Shown here: positions 38,833 to 49,195 of the stretch, piece after piece
Layout: each line of letters opens with the position of its first letter
Position numbering within the stretch: position 1 is the stretch's first letter
From: Pseudomonas wadenswilerensis
GTDB lineage: Bacteria > Pseudomonadota > Gammaproteobacteria > Pseudomonadales > Pseudomonadaceae
Assembly (NCBI RefSeq): GCF_900497695.1
Contig: NZ_UIDD01000012.1
Coordinates: 64,501 to 128,500, forward strand
DNA: 64,000 nucleotides
Reading direction: 5' to 3'
Made by a program: the position numbers and the translations under genes
Notes under the pieces: generated by a model
Database searches by the model: none
Seen by the model: the letters and a program-made list of their open reading frames with translations, nothing else
What the model was told of the DNA's origin: nothing

Positions 38833-40332
38833 ATGCCCAAGGCCCTCCAGCGCCTCTTCCTCGGCTTGCTCCTGCTCTTGCCGCTAGCCGCCCAGGCAGC
38901 CGACGCCGACTACTTCATCGCCGCCAAGGCCAATGAGCAGGCGCGCCTGCTCCAGGACTGGGCGGCGCAACCGGACCCGGCCCGCCTTGAACTGCTGAGT
39001 TCCCTGCAACAAGGCCGCATTGCCCCCGACGACACCCGCAATCTGCGCCTGAACAACCGCCTGCGCGGACTTGTGGATAACGCCCTGGCCAGCCATCAGT
39101 TGCTCAGTGCCGATGCCGAGGTGCGCCTGGCTGCTGCCCAGCAACTGCAAAAAAGCGCCCAGCCGGCACAGGTCGCCTTCCTCGACCGGCGCTTCGCCAG
39201 CGAAGCCGACGCCGCCGTGCATGCCGCCCTCGGCCTGGCACTGGCCAACCTGCAACTGGTCGACAGCGATCCGGCCGTACGCCTGGCTGCGGTGCGCCTG
39301 CTCGGCGAAACCGGCGACCCCATGGCCCGCACGCGTCTGCAAGCCCTGCTCGAACCCGGTGTCGAAAGCAACGCCGGCGTGCGCACCGCCGCCGAAACCA
39401 GCCTGGCCCAGGTCAAACGCAAGCTGCTGTTCGGCGAGCTGCTCGGCCAGGCCTTCAGCGGCCTGTCGCTGGGTTCGATCCTGTTGCTTGCCGCCCTGGG
39501 CCTGGCCATCACTTTCGGCCTGCTCGGAGTGATCAACATGGCCCACGGCGAGATGCTCATGCTCGGCGCCTATGCCACTTACGTGGTGCAGATCCTGGTG
39601 CAACGCTACGCGCCCGGGGCCATCGAGTTCTACCCGCTGATCGCCCTGCCGGTGGCCTTCGCCGTCAGCGCCGGGGTCGGCATGCTCCTGGAGCGCACAG
39701 TGATCCGCCACCTGTACGGCCGCCCGCTGGAAACCCTGCTGGCCACCTGGGGTATCAGCCTGATCCTGATCCAGGCCATCCGCCTGCTGTTCGGCGCACA
39801 GAACGTCGAAGTGGCCAACCCGGCCTGGCTCTCCGGTGGCCTCCAGGTGCTGCCCAACCTGGTGCTGCCCTACAGCCGCCTGGTGATCATCGCCTTCGCC
39901 CTGTTCGTGGTGCTGCTGACCTGGTTGCTGCTCAACCGCACGCGCCTGGGCCTGAACGTGCGTGCAGTCACCCAGAACCGCAACATGGCCGCCTGCTGCG
40001 GCGTGCCTACCGGGCGGGTGGACATGCTTGCCTTTGGCCTCGGCTCCGGTATCGCCGGGCTCGGTGGCGTGGCCCTGAGCCAGATCGGCAACGTCGGCCC
40101 GGACCTGGGCCAGAGCTACATCATCGACTCGTTCCTGGTGGTGGTGCTTGGCGGCGTCGGCCAGCTGGCCGGCAGCCTCTGGGCGGCCTTTGGCCTCGGC
40201 ATCGCCAACAAGCTGCTGGAGCCGCAGATCGGTGCGGTGCTCGGCAAGATCCTCATCCTTGCGCTGATCATTCTGTTCATCCAGAAACGCCCGCAAGGCC
40301 TCTTCGCGCTCAAGGGACGGGTAATCGACTGA
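38833..40332 (+). CDS. urtB: urea ABC transporter permease UrtB
   Basis: First permease of the urea importer, 499 residues. It has a signal peptide (LGLLLLLPLAAQA) and an N-terminal extension of about 190 residues with helical, HEAT-like repeats. The LivH-like membrane part follows (about 200-499: GLAITFGLLGVINMAHGEMLML, GLGSGIAGLGGVALSQIGNVGP). The extension is normal for UrtB and absent from LivH. I chose the ATG at 38833; the upstream frame lies in the REP element. Its TGA shares one base with the urtC ATG. Confidence 0.95.
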   Translation: MPKALQRLFLGLLLLLPLAAQAADADYFIAAKANEQARLLQDWAAQPDPARLELLSSLQQGRIAPDDTRNLRLNNRLRGLVDNALASHQLLSADAEVRLAAAQQLQKSAQPAQVAFLDRRFASEADAAVHAALGLALANLQLVDSDPAVRLAAVRLLGETGDPMARTRLQALLEPGVESNAGVRTAAETSLAQVKRKLLFGELLGQAFSGLSLGSILLLAALGLAITFGLLGVINMAHGEMLMLGAYATYVVQILVQRYAPGAIEFYPLIALPVAFAVSAGVGMLLERTVIRHLYGRPLETLLATWGISLILIQAIRLLFGAQNVEVANPAWLSGGLQVLPNLVLPYSRLVIIAFALFVVLLTWLLLNRTRLGLNVRAVTQNRNMAACCGVPTGRVDMLAFGLGSGIAGLGGVALSQIGNVGPDLGQSYIIDSFLVVVLGGVGQLAGSLWAAFGLGIANKLLEPQIGAVLGKILILALIILFIQKRPQGLFALKGRVID

Positions 40333-41407
40333 TGAACCAGCCTCTGCTTGTTACCGCCAGCCAGAAGGCCGGCCCGCGCTGGACCCTGGCTATCGGCGCC
40401 GTGGTACTGCTGGTGCTGCTGGCCCTGCCACTGCTGTCGCTGCTGCCGGCCGGGCACAGCCTGCAGGTCTCGGCCTACACCCTGACCCTGGTCGGCAAGA
40501 TCCTCTGCTACGCCATCGTCGCCCTGGCCCTGGACCTGGTCTGGGGCTATGCCGGGCTGCTGTCGCTGGGTCACGGCCTGTTCTTCGCCATCGGCGGCTA
40601 TGCCATGGGCATGTACCTGATGCGCGAAGCGTCTGGTGATGGCCTGCCAGCATTCATGACCTTCCTGTCGTGGAGCGAGCTGCCCTGGTACTGGGTCGGC
40701 ACCCAGCACTTTGCCTGGGCCCTGTGCCTGGTGGTGCTGGCGCCGGGGCTGCTGGCGCTGGTGTTCGGCTTCTTTGCCTTCCGCTCGCGGATCAAGGGCG
40801 TGTACTTCTCGATCATGACCCAGGCCCTGACTTTCGCCGGCATGCTGCTGTTCTTTCGCAACGAGACCGGCTTTGGCGGCAACAACGGTTTCACCCATTT
40901 TCGCAGCATCCTCGGCTTTGAAATCACCGCGCAAAGCACCCGTGCGGTGCTGTTCCTGCTCACCGTCGCCTTGCTGGTAGCCAGCCTGTACCTGGGCTGG
41001 CGCCTGGCCCGGAGCAAGTTCGGCCGGGTGCTGACTGCCCTGCGCGATGCCGAGAACCGCCTGATGTTCTGCGGCTACGACCCGCGCGGTTTCAAGTTGT
41101 TCGTCTGGGTCTTGAGCGCGGTGCTGTGCGGTCTGGCCGGGGCCTTGTACGTGCCGCAGGTGGGCATCATCAACCCCAGCGAAATGTCGCCGACCAACTC
41201 CATCGAAGCCGCAGTGTGGGTCGCTCTCGGCGGGCGCGGCACGCTGATCGGACCGCTGCTGGGCGCCGGCCTGGTCAACGGCATGAAGAGCTGGTTCACC
41301 GTGGCCTTTCCCGAGTACTGGTTGTTCTGCCTCGGTGCGCTGTTCATCCTGGTGACCCTGTACCTGCCACGGGGCGTGGTCGGTCTGCTGAAGAAAAGGG
41401 GCGAACA

Positions 41408-41411
<4 letters not shown>
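40332..41411 (+). CDS. urtC: urea ABC transporter permease UrtC
   Basis: Second permease, LivM-like, 359 residues. Motifs include LDLVWGYAGLLSLGHGLFFAIGGYA, ETGFGGNNGFTHF and VLTALRDAENRLMFCGYDP, the last being the loop that contacts the ATPase. It begins in the urtB stop (TGATG) and ends overlapping urtD by four bases. The NGFTHF segment is typical for UrtC and separates it from LivM of the branched-chain system at the other end of the window. Confidence 0.95.
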
Positions 41412-42268
<857 letters not shown>

Positions 42269-42277
42269 CTTGCAGAG

Positions 42278-42305
42278 CATCGCGGGGCAAGCCCGCTCCC
42301 ACAGG
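42278..42305. repeat. single REP element between urtD and urtE
   Basis: CATCGCGGGGCAAGCCCGCTCCCACAGG, one REP unit without an inverted mate. Confidence 0.85.
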
Positions 42306-42337
42306 CCCCGCGATAAGACCAACAAAGGACATCAGAC

Positions 42338-43036
42338 ATGCTGAAAATCGACTCCCTGCACCAATACTACGGCGGCAGTCACATCCTGCGCGGCCTGTCC
42401 TTCGAGGCCAGGGTCGGTGAAGTCACCTGCCTGCTCGGCCGTAACGGCGTCGGCAAGACCACCCTGCTGCGCTGCCTGATGGGCCTGCTGCCCACCCGCG
42501 AAGGCAGCGTGCACTGGGAAGGCCAGGCGATCACCGCACTCAAGCCGCACCAGCGGGTGCACGCCGGCATCGCCTACGTGCCCCAGGGCCGCGAGATCTT
42601 CCCGCGCCTGAGCGTCGAGGAGAACCTGCTGATGGGCCTGTCGCGCTTTGGCGCCAGCCAGGCCAAAAGCGTGCCGGGCTTCATCTACGAGCTGTTCCCG
42701 GTGCTGCTGCAGATGAAACAGCGCCGTGGCGGCGACCTCTCCGGCGGCCAGCAACAACAACTGGCCATCGGCCGCGCCCTGGCCAGCCAGCCACGCTTGT
42801 TGATCCTCGACGAGCCCACCGAGGGCATTCAGCCTTCGGTTATCAAGGAGATCGGCGCGGTGATCGGCAAACTTGCCGCCCGGGGCGACATGGCCATCCT
42901 GTTGGTCGAGCAGTTCTACGACTTTGCCGCTGAGCTTGCCGACCAGTACCTGGTGATGTCGCGCGGTGAAATCATCCAGTCCGGGCGTGGCGAAAATATG
43001 GAAGCCGAGGGTGTGCGCGGCCTGGTAACCATTTAA
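42338..43036 (+). CDS. urtE: urea ABC transporter ATP-binding protein UrtE
   Basis: LivF-like ATPase of 232 residues. It shows Walker A GRNGVGKTTLLR, the signature LSGGQQQQLAIGRAL and Walker B LLILDEPTEGIQPSV; the GIQPS ending is typical for UrtE. A ribosome site (AAAGGA) precedes the ATG. It completes urtABCDE. No urease genes follow within the window, so the urea-hydrolysing enzyme must be encoded elsewhere. Confidence 0.95.
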   Translation: MLKIDSLHQYYGGSHILRGLSFEARVGEVTCLLGRNGVGKTTLLRCLMGLLPTREGSVHWEGQAITALKPHQRVHAGIAYVPQGREIFPRLSVEENLLMGLSRFGASQAKSVPGFIYELFPVLLQMKQRRGGDLSGGQQQQLAIGRALASQPRLLILDEPTEGIQPSVIKEIGAVIGKLAARGDMAILLVEQFYDFAAELADQYLVMSRGEIIQSGRGENMEAEGVRGLVTI

Positions 43037-43074
43037 CCTGAGCCGATCACCGTGCCCCTGTTCGAGAACCTGCC

Positions 43075-43602
43075 ATGACTTACCTGCTGCGCGATGCCGT
43101 GCCTGCCGACCTGCCGGGCATTCGCGAGATCTACAACGATGCCGTGCTCAACACCACGGCGATCTGGAACGAGCAAGCGGTCGACCTGGGCAACCGCCAG
43201 GCCTGGTTCGAAGCCCGCCAGGCCCAGGGTTATCCGATCCTGGTGGCGGTGGACGCTGCCGATCAAGTCCTCGGCTATGCTTCGTTTGGCGACTGGCGGC
43301 CGTTCGAAGGTTTTCGCCATACCGTCGAGCATTCGGTGTACATCCGCAACGACCAGCGCGGCAACGGCCTGGGCCCCAAGCTGATGCACGCGCTGATCGA
43401 ACGGGCCCGCGCCTGCAACAAACACGTGATGGTCGCTGCCATCGAAAGCGGCAACGCCGCCTCGATTCGCCTGCACCAGCGCCTGGGCTTCACCCTCAAC
43501 GGGCAGATGCCCCAGGTCGGGGTGAAGTTTGGCCGCTGGCTGGACCTGACCTTCATGCAGTTGATCCTCAACCCGGATGCCCTGCCCCCGACAATGGAGT
43601 GA
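43075..43602 (+). CDS. GNAT acetyltransferase, phosphinothricin/methionine sulfoximine type
   Basis: Cytosolic acetyl-CoA-dependent N-acetyltransferase of 175 residues. It matches the PAT/MddA group, which acetylates methionine sulfoximine, methionine sulfone or phosphinothricin and so detoxifies glutamine synthetase inhibitors. Seen here are IREIYNDAVLNTTAIWNE, the GYASFGDWRPFEGFRHTVEHS block, the acetyl-CoA loop RNDQRGNGLGPKLM and RLGFTLNGQMPQVGVKFGRW. In P. aeruginosa the homologue also lies near nitrogen genes. It starts 39 bases after urtE and could be read from the urt promoter. Confidence 0.88.
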   Translation: MTYLLRDAVPADLPGIREIYNDAVLNTTAIWNEQAVDLGNRQAWFEARQAQGYPILVAVDAADQVLGYASFGDWRPFEGFRHTVEHSVYIRNDQRGNGLGPKLMHALIERARACNKHVMVAAIESGNAASIRLHQRLGFTLNGQMPQVGVKFGRWLDLTFMQLILNPDALPPTME

Positions 43603-43607
43603 CGCCT

Positions 43608-44129
43608 GTGAATGCTGCGCAGCTTAATCGTGTAACCCATGAAAGCCTTGCCTATTACCGCGACGGCCTGGTGGCGTTGCTGCTTGATGCCGTGCAACAC
43701 GGCGCCTCGGTGGGGTTTCTGGCGGCTATCGATGTGCAGCAGGCCGAGCGTTACTTCGAGGAGGTAAGGCAGCGCCTGGTCAGCGGCGAGCTGTTGCTGT
43801 GGGTGGTGGGCAAGGACAAGGAAGTGCTGGGCAGTGTCCAGCTGGGCTTGTGCCTCAAGCCCAACGGTTTGAACCGGGCGGAAGTACAGAAGCTGCTGGT
43901 GCATAGCGCGGCACGGCGCCGTGGCCTGGGCCAGCAGTTGATGCACGCGCTGGAACTGGCGGCGCGACAGAAGCAACGCGGCATGCTTTACCTGGATACC
44001 GAGGCCGGCTCGGGGGCCGAAGCTTTTTATCGATCGCTGGGCTACAGCAAGGCGGGCGAGATTCCGGATTACGCCTGCGGGCCGGACGGGGTTTATCGGG
44101 CGACGGCGTTGTACTACAAGTTGCTCTAG
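43608..44129 (+). CDS. GNAT family N-acetyltransferase, substrate unknown
   Basis: 173-residue GNAT protein. The acetyl-CoA loop is VHSAARRRGLGQQLM, followed by YLDTEAGSGAEAFYRSLGYSK near the end. Substrate unknown. I chose the GTG at 43608 because GGAG lies eight bases before it; the GTG at 43599, which overlaps the previous stop, sits on top of that site. It is unrelated at motif level to the neighbouring acetyltransferase beyond the shared fold, and is probably co-transcribed with it. Confidence 0.86.
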   Translation: MNAAQLNRVTHESLAYYRDGLVALLLDAVQHGASVGFLAAIDVQQAERYFEEVRQRLVSGELLLWVVGKDKEVLGSVQLGLCLKPNGLNRAEVQKLLVHSAARRRGLGQQLMHALELAARQKQRGMLYLDTEAGSGAEAFYRSLGYSKAGEIPDYACGPDGVYRATALYYKLL

Positions 44130-44142
44130 GTCTTCAGGGCCA

Positions 44143-44215
44143 ATCGCCGGCAAGGCCGGCTCCCACAGGGTACTGCATGCACAGGGCCAGTGTGGGAGCC
44201 GGCGTTGCCGGCGAT
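44143..44215. repeat. REP pair (inverted)
   Basis: ATCGCCGGCAAGGCCGGCTC and a mate ending in GCCGGCGAT lie between the GNAT gene and the convergent cbpM. Confidence 0.92.
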
Positions 44216-44240
44216 CGGTCGCGCAGCGGACGCAATGAAC

Positions 44241-44546
44241 TCAGCCCTGCACAAACCGCCCCAAACGTTGCCTGAGCATGCTGTTCTCGCTGCGCAGTTG
44301 CTGCACTTCCTCCAGCAGCTCCAGGGCCAGCGCCACCCCTTCCCACTCCAGTTGCAGATCGTGATGCAGCTTCGCCGCGCGCTTGGCCAGCACCGGCGCC
44401 TGATCGTCAAACAGCCAGTCTTCCGGCGTTCGCCCAGAAGGCTCGACAATGCCGTGTTCGACGATTTCGATCACGTAGGCCGCCGGCAGATCGGCTTCCT
44501 GACAGAGGGTCTGCATGTCCAGTTGAACGATCAGGGTACTGCTCAT
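44241..44546 (-). CDS. cbpM: chaperone modulator CbpM
   Basis: Small MerR-like protein of 101 residues that binds the J-domain of CbpA and blocks its co-chaperone and DNA-binding activity. The N-terminal part has LDMQTLCQEADLPAAYVIEI and VEPSGRTPEDWLFDD. The C-terminus is a leucine-rich helix (LALELLEEVQQLRSEN). Its start lies two bases after the cbpA stop, the usual arrangement for this pair. Confidence 0.92.
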   Translation of the reverse strand: MSSTLIVQLDMQTLCQEADLPAAYVIEIVEHGIVEPSGRTPEDWLFDDQAPVLAKRAAKLHHDLQLEWEGVALALELLEEVQQLRSENSMLRQRLGRFVQG

Positions 44547-44548
44547 GA

Positions 44549-45508
44549 TCAGCTACTCCATTGTGTCCTCGGGTTGAACGCGGCCTTTTCCGACAGCTTG
44601 GTCCACAGCTCACGGGCTGCGGCATCGGAGTGGCTCGGCATCACCACTTTCAATTGCGCATACAGGTCGCCACGCTGGCCCTGCTTGTTGCTCAGGCCCA
44701 TGCCCTTGATGCGCAGGCGCTGGCCGTTCTGGCTGTCCGGACGGATGGTCAGGTTGACCTTGCCGGTCAGGGTCGGCATCGCCACCTTGGTGCCCAGGGC
44801 GGCCTCCCACGGTGCCAGCGGCACGGTGATGATCAAGTCATGACCTTCGACATCGAACAGCGGGTGCGGTGCCATGCGAATGGTCAGGAACAGGTCGCCA
44901 TTGGCGCCGCCACCGACGCCCGGCGCGCCCTGGCCCTTGAGGCGGATCTTCTCGCCGTCGCTGACGCCGGCCGGGATCTTCACGTTCAGGGTCTTGGTGG
45001 TAAAGCCCGTGCGCTGGCCGTGGGCGTTGTGCTGCGGCACCTGGAAGCTGATCTGCTTGGATTCGCTGGACAGGGTTTCCTCAAGGAAAATCGCCAGTTC
45101 CATTTCCACGTCCTGCCCCCGCCGTCCGGCGCTGCGTTGCTGGCCGCGGCCAAAAGGATTGCCGTTGCCACCGCGCGAACCGAAGATCGAGCTGAAGAAA
45201 TCGGAAAAATCGCCACCGTCGCCAAAACCGCCGGCACCGGCCGAGCCGCGGCTTTCCCAGCCCGGCGGGCCCTGGAACGGCCGGCCATGCTGGCCGTATT
45301 TGCGCAGCTCGTCGTACTCGGCGCGTTTTTCCGGATTGCTCAGGGCTTCATAGGCCTCGTTGGCCTCCTTGAATTTCTCCTCGGCGTCACGCTCTTTGCT
45401 GACGTCGGGGTGATACTTGCGCGCGAGCTTGCGGTAGGCGGTCTTGATCGCCTTGTCATCCGCAGTGGGCTCTACGCCAAGAATCTTGTAATAGTCTTTG
45501 AAGTCCAT
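44549..45508 (-). CDS. cbpA: curved-DNA-binding J-domain co-chaperone CbpA
   Basis: DnaJ-type co-chaperone of 319 residues that stimulates DnaK and, in E. coli, binds curved DNA in stationary phase. The J-domain (1-70) contains [14 protein letters not shown] with the essential HPD. A Gly/Phe-rich linker follows ([19 protein letters not shown]). The two C-terminal beta domains lack the DnaJ zinc finger, which separates CbpA from DnaJ. A strong heat-shock promoter lies upstream and cbpM follows in the same transcript. It is divergent from a YegD-type Hsp70. Confidence 0.95.
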   Translation of the reverse strand: MDFKDYYKILGVEPTADDKAIKTAYRKLARKYHPDVSKERDAEEKFKEANEAYEALSNPEKRAEYDELRKYGQHGRPFQGPPGWESRGSAGAGGFGDGGDFSDFFSSIFGSRGGNGNPFGRGQQRSAGRRGQDVEMELAIFLEETLSSESKQISFQVPQHNAHGQRTGFTTKTLNVKIPAGVSDGEKIRLKGQGAPGVGGGANGDLFLTIRMAPHPLFDVEGHDLIITVPLAPWEAALGTKVAMPTLTGKVNLTIRPDSQNGQRLRIKGMGLSNKQGQRGDLYAQLKVVMPSHSDAAARELWTKLSEKAAFNPRTQWSS

Positions 45509-45542
45509 CTAAGGAATCACCATGGGTTAATCGAATGCTTTG

Positions 45543-45571
45543 TAGATTGGGGTCAAGCATAGCCTTTCAAG
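45543..45571 (-). promoter_or_regulatory. sigma-32 heat-shock promoter of cbpA-cbpM
   Basis: On the minus strand, CTTGAAA (45571-45565) is followed after 12 bases by CCCCAATCTA (45552-45543). This is very close to the sigma-32 consensus CTTGAAA-N11-16-CCCCATNTA. It ends 35 bases before the cbpA start codon. Confidence 0.82.
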
Positions 45572-45667
45572 GTGCTCATGGGTTTGCTGCAAAGCAGATA
45601 ATCGGTCTTGATTCTGCTGCCAGCTGGCATAAACTGCGCGGCCGTTTTTCCCCCGGAAGTACAATCC

Positions 45668-46933
45668 ATGAGTCAAGCATCCCCGGCCCGTGCCTGCGGC
45701 ATCGACTTCGGCACCTCCAACTCCACCGTCGGCTGGCATCGCCCGGGCGTGGAGTCGTTGATCGCCCTGGAAGACGGCAAGATCACCCTGCCGTCGGTGG
45801 TGTTCTTCAATATCGAGGAGCGCCGCCCGGTGTACGGCCGCCTGGCCCTGCACGAATACCTCGAAGGCTATGAAGGCCGCCTGATGCGCTCGCTCAAGAG
45901 CCTGCTGGGGTCCAAGCTGATCAAGCACGACACCAGCGTGCTGGGCACCGCGCTGCCGTTCAAGGACCTGCTGGGGATGTTCATCGGCGAGCTGAAAAAG
46001 CGCGCCGAAGCCAACGCCGGCCGCGCCTTCGACGAGGTGGTGCTGGGCCGCCCGGTGCATTTCGTCGATGACGACCAGGCCGCCGACCAGGAAGCCGAAG
46101 ACACCCTGGCCGAAGTGGCAAAGAAAATCGGCTTCAAGGAAGTCTCCTTCCAGTACGAACCGATTGCCGCGGCCTTCGACTACGAGTCGAACATCCAGGG
46201 CGAAGAGCTGGTGCTGATCGTCGACATCGGCGGTGGTACTTCGGACTTCTCGCTGGTGCGCCTGGCCCCTGAGCGGCACATGCTCGACGACCGCCAGCAG
46301 GACATCCTCGCCACCGGCGGCGTGCACATCGGCGGTACCGACTTCGACAAGCAGCTGAGCCTGCAGGGCGTGATGCCGCTGTTCGGCTACGGCAGCCGGA
46401 TGAAGAGCGGTGCCTTCATGCCGACCAGCCACCACATGAACCTGGCCACCTGGCACACCATCAACTCGGTGTACTCGCAAAAATCCCAGCTGGCCCTGGG
46501 CAGCATGCGCTACGACATCGAAGACACCGACGGCATCGACCGCCTGTTCAAGCTGATCGAGCAGCGCGCCGGGCACTGGCTGGCGATGGAAGTGGAAGAG
46601 ACCAAGATCGAACTGACCCACAACGATCGCCGCCTGGTCGATCTCAAGCGGGTCGAGCCGGGGCTCAGCGTCGAACTGAGCCGGGCGCTGTTCGAAGAGT
46701 CGATCGACAACCTGCTCGAGCGCGTGCGCGGCAGTGTCAGCGAACTGCTGACCAAGGCTGGCGTGGGTGTCGCGCAGGTCGATACGGTGTTCTTCACCGG
46801 CGGTTCCAGCGGCATCCCGGCATTGCGCCAGAGCGTGGCGGCGATGCTGCCGAATGCCCGGCATGTCGAAGGCAACATCTTTGGCAGCATTGGCAGCGGT
46901 TTGGCGATCGAGGCGCGCAAGCGTTACGGTTGA
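45668..46933 (+). CDS. Hsp70 family protein, YegD type
   Basis: Atypical Hsp70 of 421 residues containing only the actin-like ATPase domain, with no substrate-binding domain. The phosphate loops GIDFGTSNSTVGW and VDIGGGTSDFSLVR and the adenosine motif VFFTGGSSGIPALRQ are all intact. Its cellular role is unknown; E. coli YegD is similar. I chose the ATG at 45668, since family similarity begins there. It is divergent from the CbpA co-chaperone gene across 159 bases, which suggests a functional link but does not prove it. Confidence 0.9.
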   Translation: MSQASPARACGIDFGTSNSTVGWHRPGVESLIALEDGKITLPSVVFFNIEERRPVYGRLALHEYLEGYEGRLMRSLKSLLGSKLIKHDTSVLGTALPFKDLLGMFIGELKKRAEANAGRAFDEVVLGRPVHFVDDDQAADQEAEDTLAEVAKKIGFKEVSFQYEPIAAAFDYESNIQGEELVLIVDIGGGTSDFSLVRLAPERHMLDDRQQDILATGGVHIGGTDFDKQLSLQGVMPLFGYGSRMKSGAFMPTSHHMNLATWHTINSVYSQKSQLALGSMRYDIEDTDGIDRLFKLIEQRAGHWLAMEVEETKIELTHNDRRLVDLKRVEPGLSVELSRALFEESIDNLLERVRGSVSELLTKAGVGVAQVDTVFFTGGSSGIPALRQSVAAMLPNARHVEGNIFGSIGSGLAIEARKRYG

Positions 46934-46960
46934 GATAGCCGGGGCCGCGTTGCGGCCCTT

Positions 46961-47031
46961 TCGCCGGCAACGCCGGCTCCCACAAAGTATTGCTGCACAC
47001 TATCCCTGTGGGAGCCGGCCTTGCCGGCGAT
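46961..47031. repeat. REP pair (inverted)
   Basis: TCGCCGGCAACGCCGGCTCC and a mate ending in TTGCCGGCGATAG lie between the convergent yegD-like and AI-2E genes. Confidence 0.92.
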
Positions 47032-47041
47032 AGCCTTCAGT

Positions 47042-48049
47042 TCACACCAGCTCTTGCTGGCGCAACTCACTCTTCAGATAGGCGTAATAGATCGGCCCCG
47101 CCACTACCCCAGGCAGTCCGAACGCCGCCTCGCACACCAGCATCGCCAACAGTAGCTCCCACGACTTGGCGCTGATCTGCCCGCCAACGATCCGCGCGTT
47201 GAGGAAGTACTCGACCTTGTGGATAACAATCAGATAGCCCAGCGCCGCCATCGCCACCCAGATCGACAACGACAGGCCGACGATGGTGATCAGGGTGTTG
47301 GACATCAGGTTGCCGATCACCGGTAGCAAGCCGAGCAGGAAGGTCAGCACGATCAGGGTCTTGGTCAGTGGCAGATGCACGCCGAACAGCGGCAGCACCA
47401 CGGCGAGGAAGATGCCGGTGAAGAAGGTGTTGAGCAGGGAAATCTTGATCTGCGCGAAGACGATGTTGCGAAACGCCTGCACCAGCAGCGCCAAGCGGTT
47501 GAACAGCGCCGCCGCCAGGGGCTTGCGCTTGGAGATGTCGGGAATACGCTGCAGCGCGACGATGGCGCCGAGGATCATGCCGATCAGCAGGGTGACGAAC
47601 ATGTGCGCCGCGCCCTTGCCCACCAGTTGCAGCTCACCCAGGTGGGTTTTGAGCCAGTCGCCGATGGCTACCTTGAACTCGGAGGCACTGGCCGGCAGGT
47701 AGGCGTCGATGAACGGCGGCAGCTGTCCGCGAGCCTGATCCACCAACAACATGAACTTGTCCAGGGACGCCCCGGGGTTTTCTGCTTCGTGCAGCAGGAA
47801 GCTGATGGCACCGGCGAACAGCAACGTCAGGGTGCTGACCACCAGGGTGCCCAGCAACGCTACCGCCAGCCAGCGTGCCCGTTGCCCGGCAATCAGGTGC
47901 TGCAGCTTGGGGGTGAGCATGTTGACCAGTTCGAACACCAGCAGCCCGGCCAGCAGGCTCGGCAACAACTTGAGCGGCAACACCAGCAACAGGCCGGTGA
48001 AGACGATGATCCAACTGGCCAGGGTGATCTGGCGCTGAGTAAAGGTCAT
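47042..48049 (-). CDS. AI-2E family permease
   Basis: Integral membrane protein of 335 residues in the AI-2E/UPF0118 family. About eight helices are seen, beginning WIIVFTGLLLVLPLKLLPSLLAG and including LIVLTFLLGLLPVIGNLMSNTL and LPGVVAGPIYYAYLKSEL. Members include the AI-2 exporter TqsA and sodium/proton antiporters; the substrate here cannot be told. A 219-base divergent gap to the next gene shows no clear promoter. Confidence 0.88.
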   Translation of the reverse strand: MTFTQRQITLASWIIVFTGLLLVLPLKLLPSLLAGLLVFELVNMLTPKLQHLIAGQRARWLAVALLGTLVVSTLTLLFAGAISFLLHEAENPGASLDKFMLLVDQARGQLPPFIDAYLPASASEFKVAIGDWLKTHLGELQLVGKGAAHMFVTLLIGMILGAIVALQRIPDISKRKPLAAALFNRLALLVQAFRNIVFAQIKISLLNTFFTGIFLAVVLPLFGVHLPLTKTLIVLTFLLGLLPVIGNLMSNTLITIVGLSLSIWVAMAALGYLIVIHKVEYFLNARIVGGQISAKSWELLLAMLVCEAAFGLPGVVAGPIYYAYLKSELRQQELV

Positions 48050-48268
48050 ACAACCTCGAAAGGCGACGGCATGGAAAACCGGCAGTCTGCCAGCCTTCGT
48101 CCGGCAGGCATAGTGGCACGCAGCGGCGCTGCGGCTGGCAATGCCGTTGTGATGTTTCTATGATTGCCGCCCCCAATGGAATGGTGGCGCCGCGCAGGCG
48201 CTTTCGCAGGTAGGCGAAACAGGAATCCCTCTGTGCCTTCCCACCTTCAAGGCAAAGAGTTCCAGACC

Positions 48269-49195
48269 ATGCGCAAACTGCTTGTCCTGCTTCCGCTGAT
48301 GCTGCTTGGCGGCTGTTCGGAAGATTTCGCCACCCTGCATTTCGCGCAGCCGGTAAGCGCCTACTATGGCGACCTCAGGCCGCAATACGGCGATGACCTG
48401 TACCAGGCCATCCTGGCACTGAAAATCGATCCAAAAGACATCGAGGTCGAGCTTGACGATGACCACCGGCAGAACTTGCGGATCAACGTCTCACGCTCGC
48501 TCGATGCCGGTAAGCGCCAAGCCCTGCGCGAGTTGTTCGACGAAATTCCCCGGGCTCGTGCCGCCGCTTCCTGGGAAGTCGATGTCACCCTTGAACCGCA
48601 CGCGCCGGGCGCCAGGTTCGACGGTTTTAGCGAGGCGGTCAAAAGCATCCAGGGGCCAGTCACCCTGCAGCTCAAGCTTGGCAATCGTATCGAAGCGCTT
48701 TCCAGTGCCACGCTGCGCGAGCGCACGCTTGCCGCCGAGAACAACAGTGAAGTGTCGAGCATCATCACCTGTCACGTGCTGGCCGAGGTGTCCGGTGGCC
48801 CATTCAAGTTCAGGTCGATCGTGCAGCGCGACGATGGCCCGCCGGAACGCGCGCAGGTCATTATCGAGTACGCGCCGATGCATTTCGCCCAACTGCCGGC
48901 ACGCTTCGACTTCAAGGACCCGACCCTGCGGGAGAGAATCCACAACGGCCAGGTCAAGGCCTGGCAAGCCGAGGGGACGCCGCAGCGCAGCCCGTGGCGC
49001 CCCTTCGAGATGGCCTTCGAGATCGGCTCGCTGGGCAAGCAGAGCCTGAACTTGAATCCGGGCAAGGACCTGCGTATCGGCATGCTCCAGAGCGACTGCC
49101 GGGACCTGGCCAACCGCGCCGGCCGGCCGTTCTCGCTGTTTATCGGCGAGGGCCTGGACCGGCTCGAGTCGGTGACTTACGCCGCCGACGACTGA
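48269..49195 (+). CDS. unknown lipoprotein
   Basis: Unrecognised lipoprotein of 308 residues. A short signal peptide with lipobox LLGGC puts the lipidated cysteine at about residue 16. The serine after Cys favours outer-membrane sorting. The mature protein is mixed alpha/beta with no known motif; late features are RAQVIIEYAPMHFAQL and GRPFSLFIGEGLDRLES. I chose the ATG at 48269 because it starts the signal peptide; the in-frame extension to 48164 would bury it. Its end overlaps the convergent gene by 19 bases. Confidence 0.75.
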   Translation: MRKLLVLLPLMLLGGCSEDFATLHFAQPVSAYYGDLRPQYGDDLYQAILALKIDPKDIEVELDDDHRQNLRINVSRSLDAGKRQALRELFDEIPRARAAASWEVDVTLEPHAPGARFDGFSEAVKSIQGPVTLQLKLGNRIEALSSATLRERTLAAENNSEVSSIITCHVLAEVSGGPFKFRSIVQRDDGPPERAQVIIEYAPMHFAQLPARFDFKDPTLRERIHNGQVKAWQAEGTPQRSPWRPFEMAFEIGSLGKQSLNLNPGKDLRIGMLQSDCRDLANRAGRPFSLFIGEGLDRLESVTYAADD

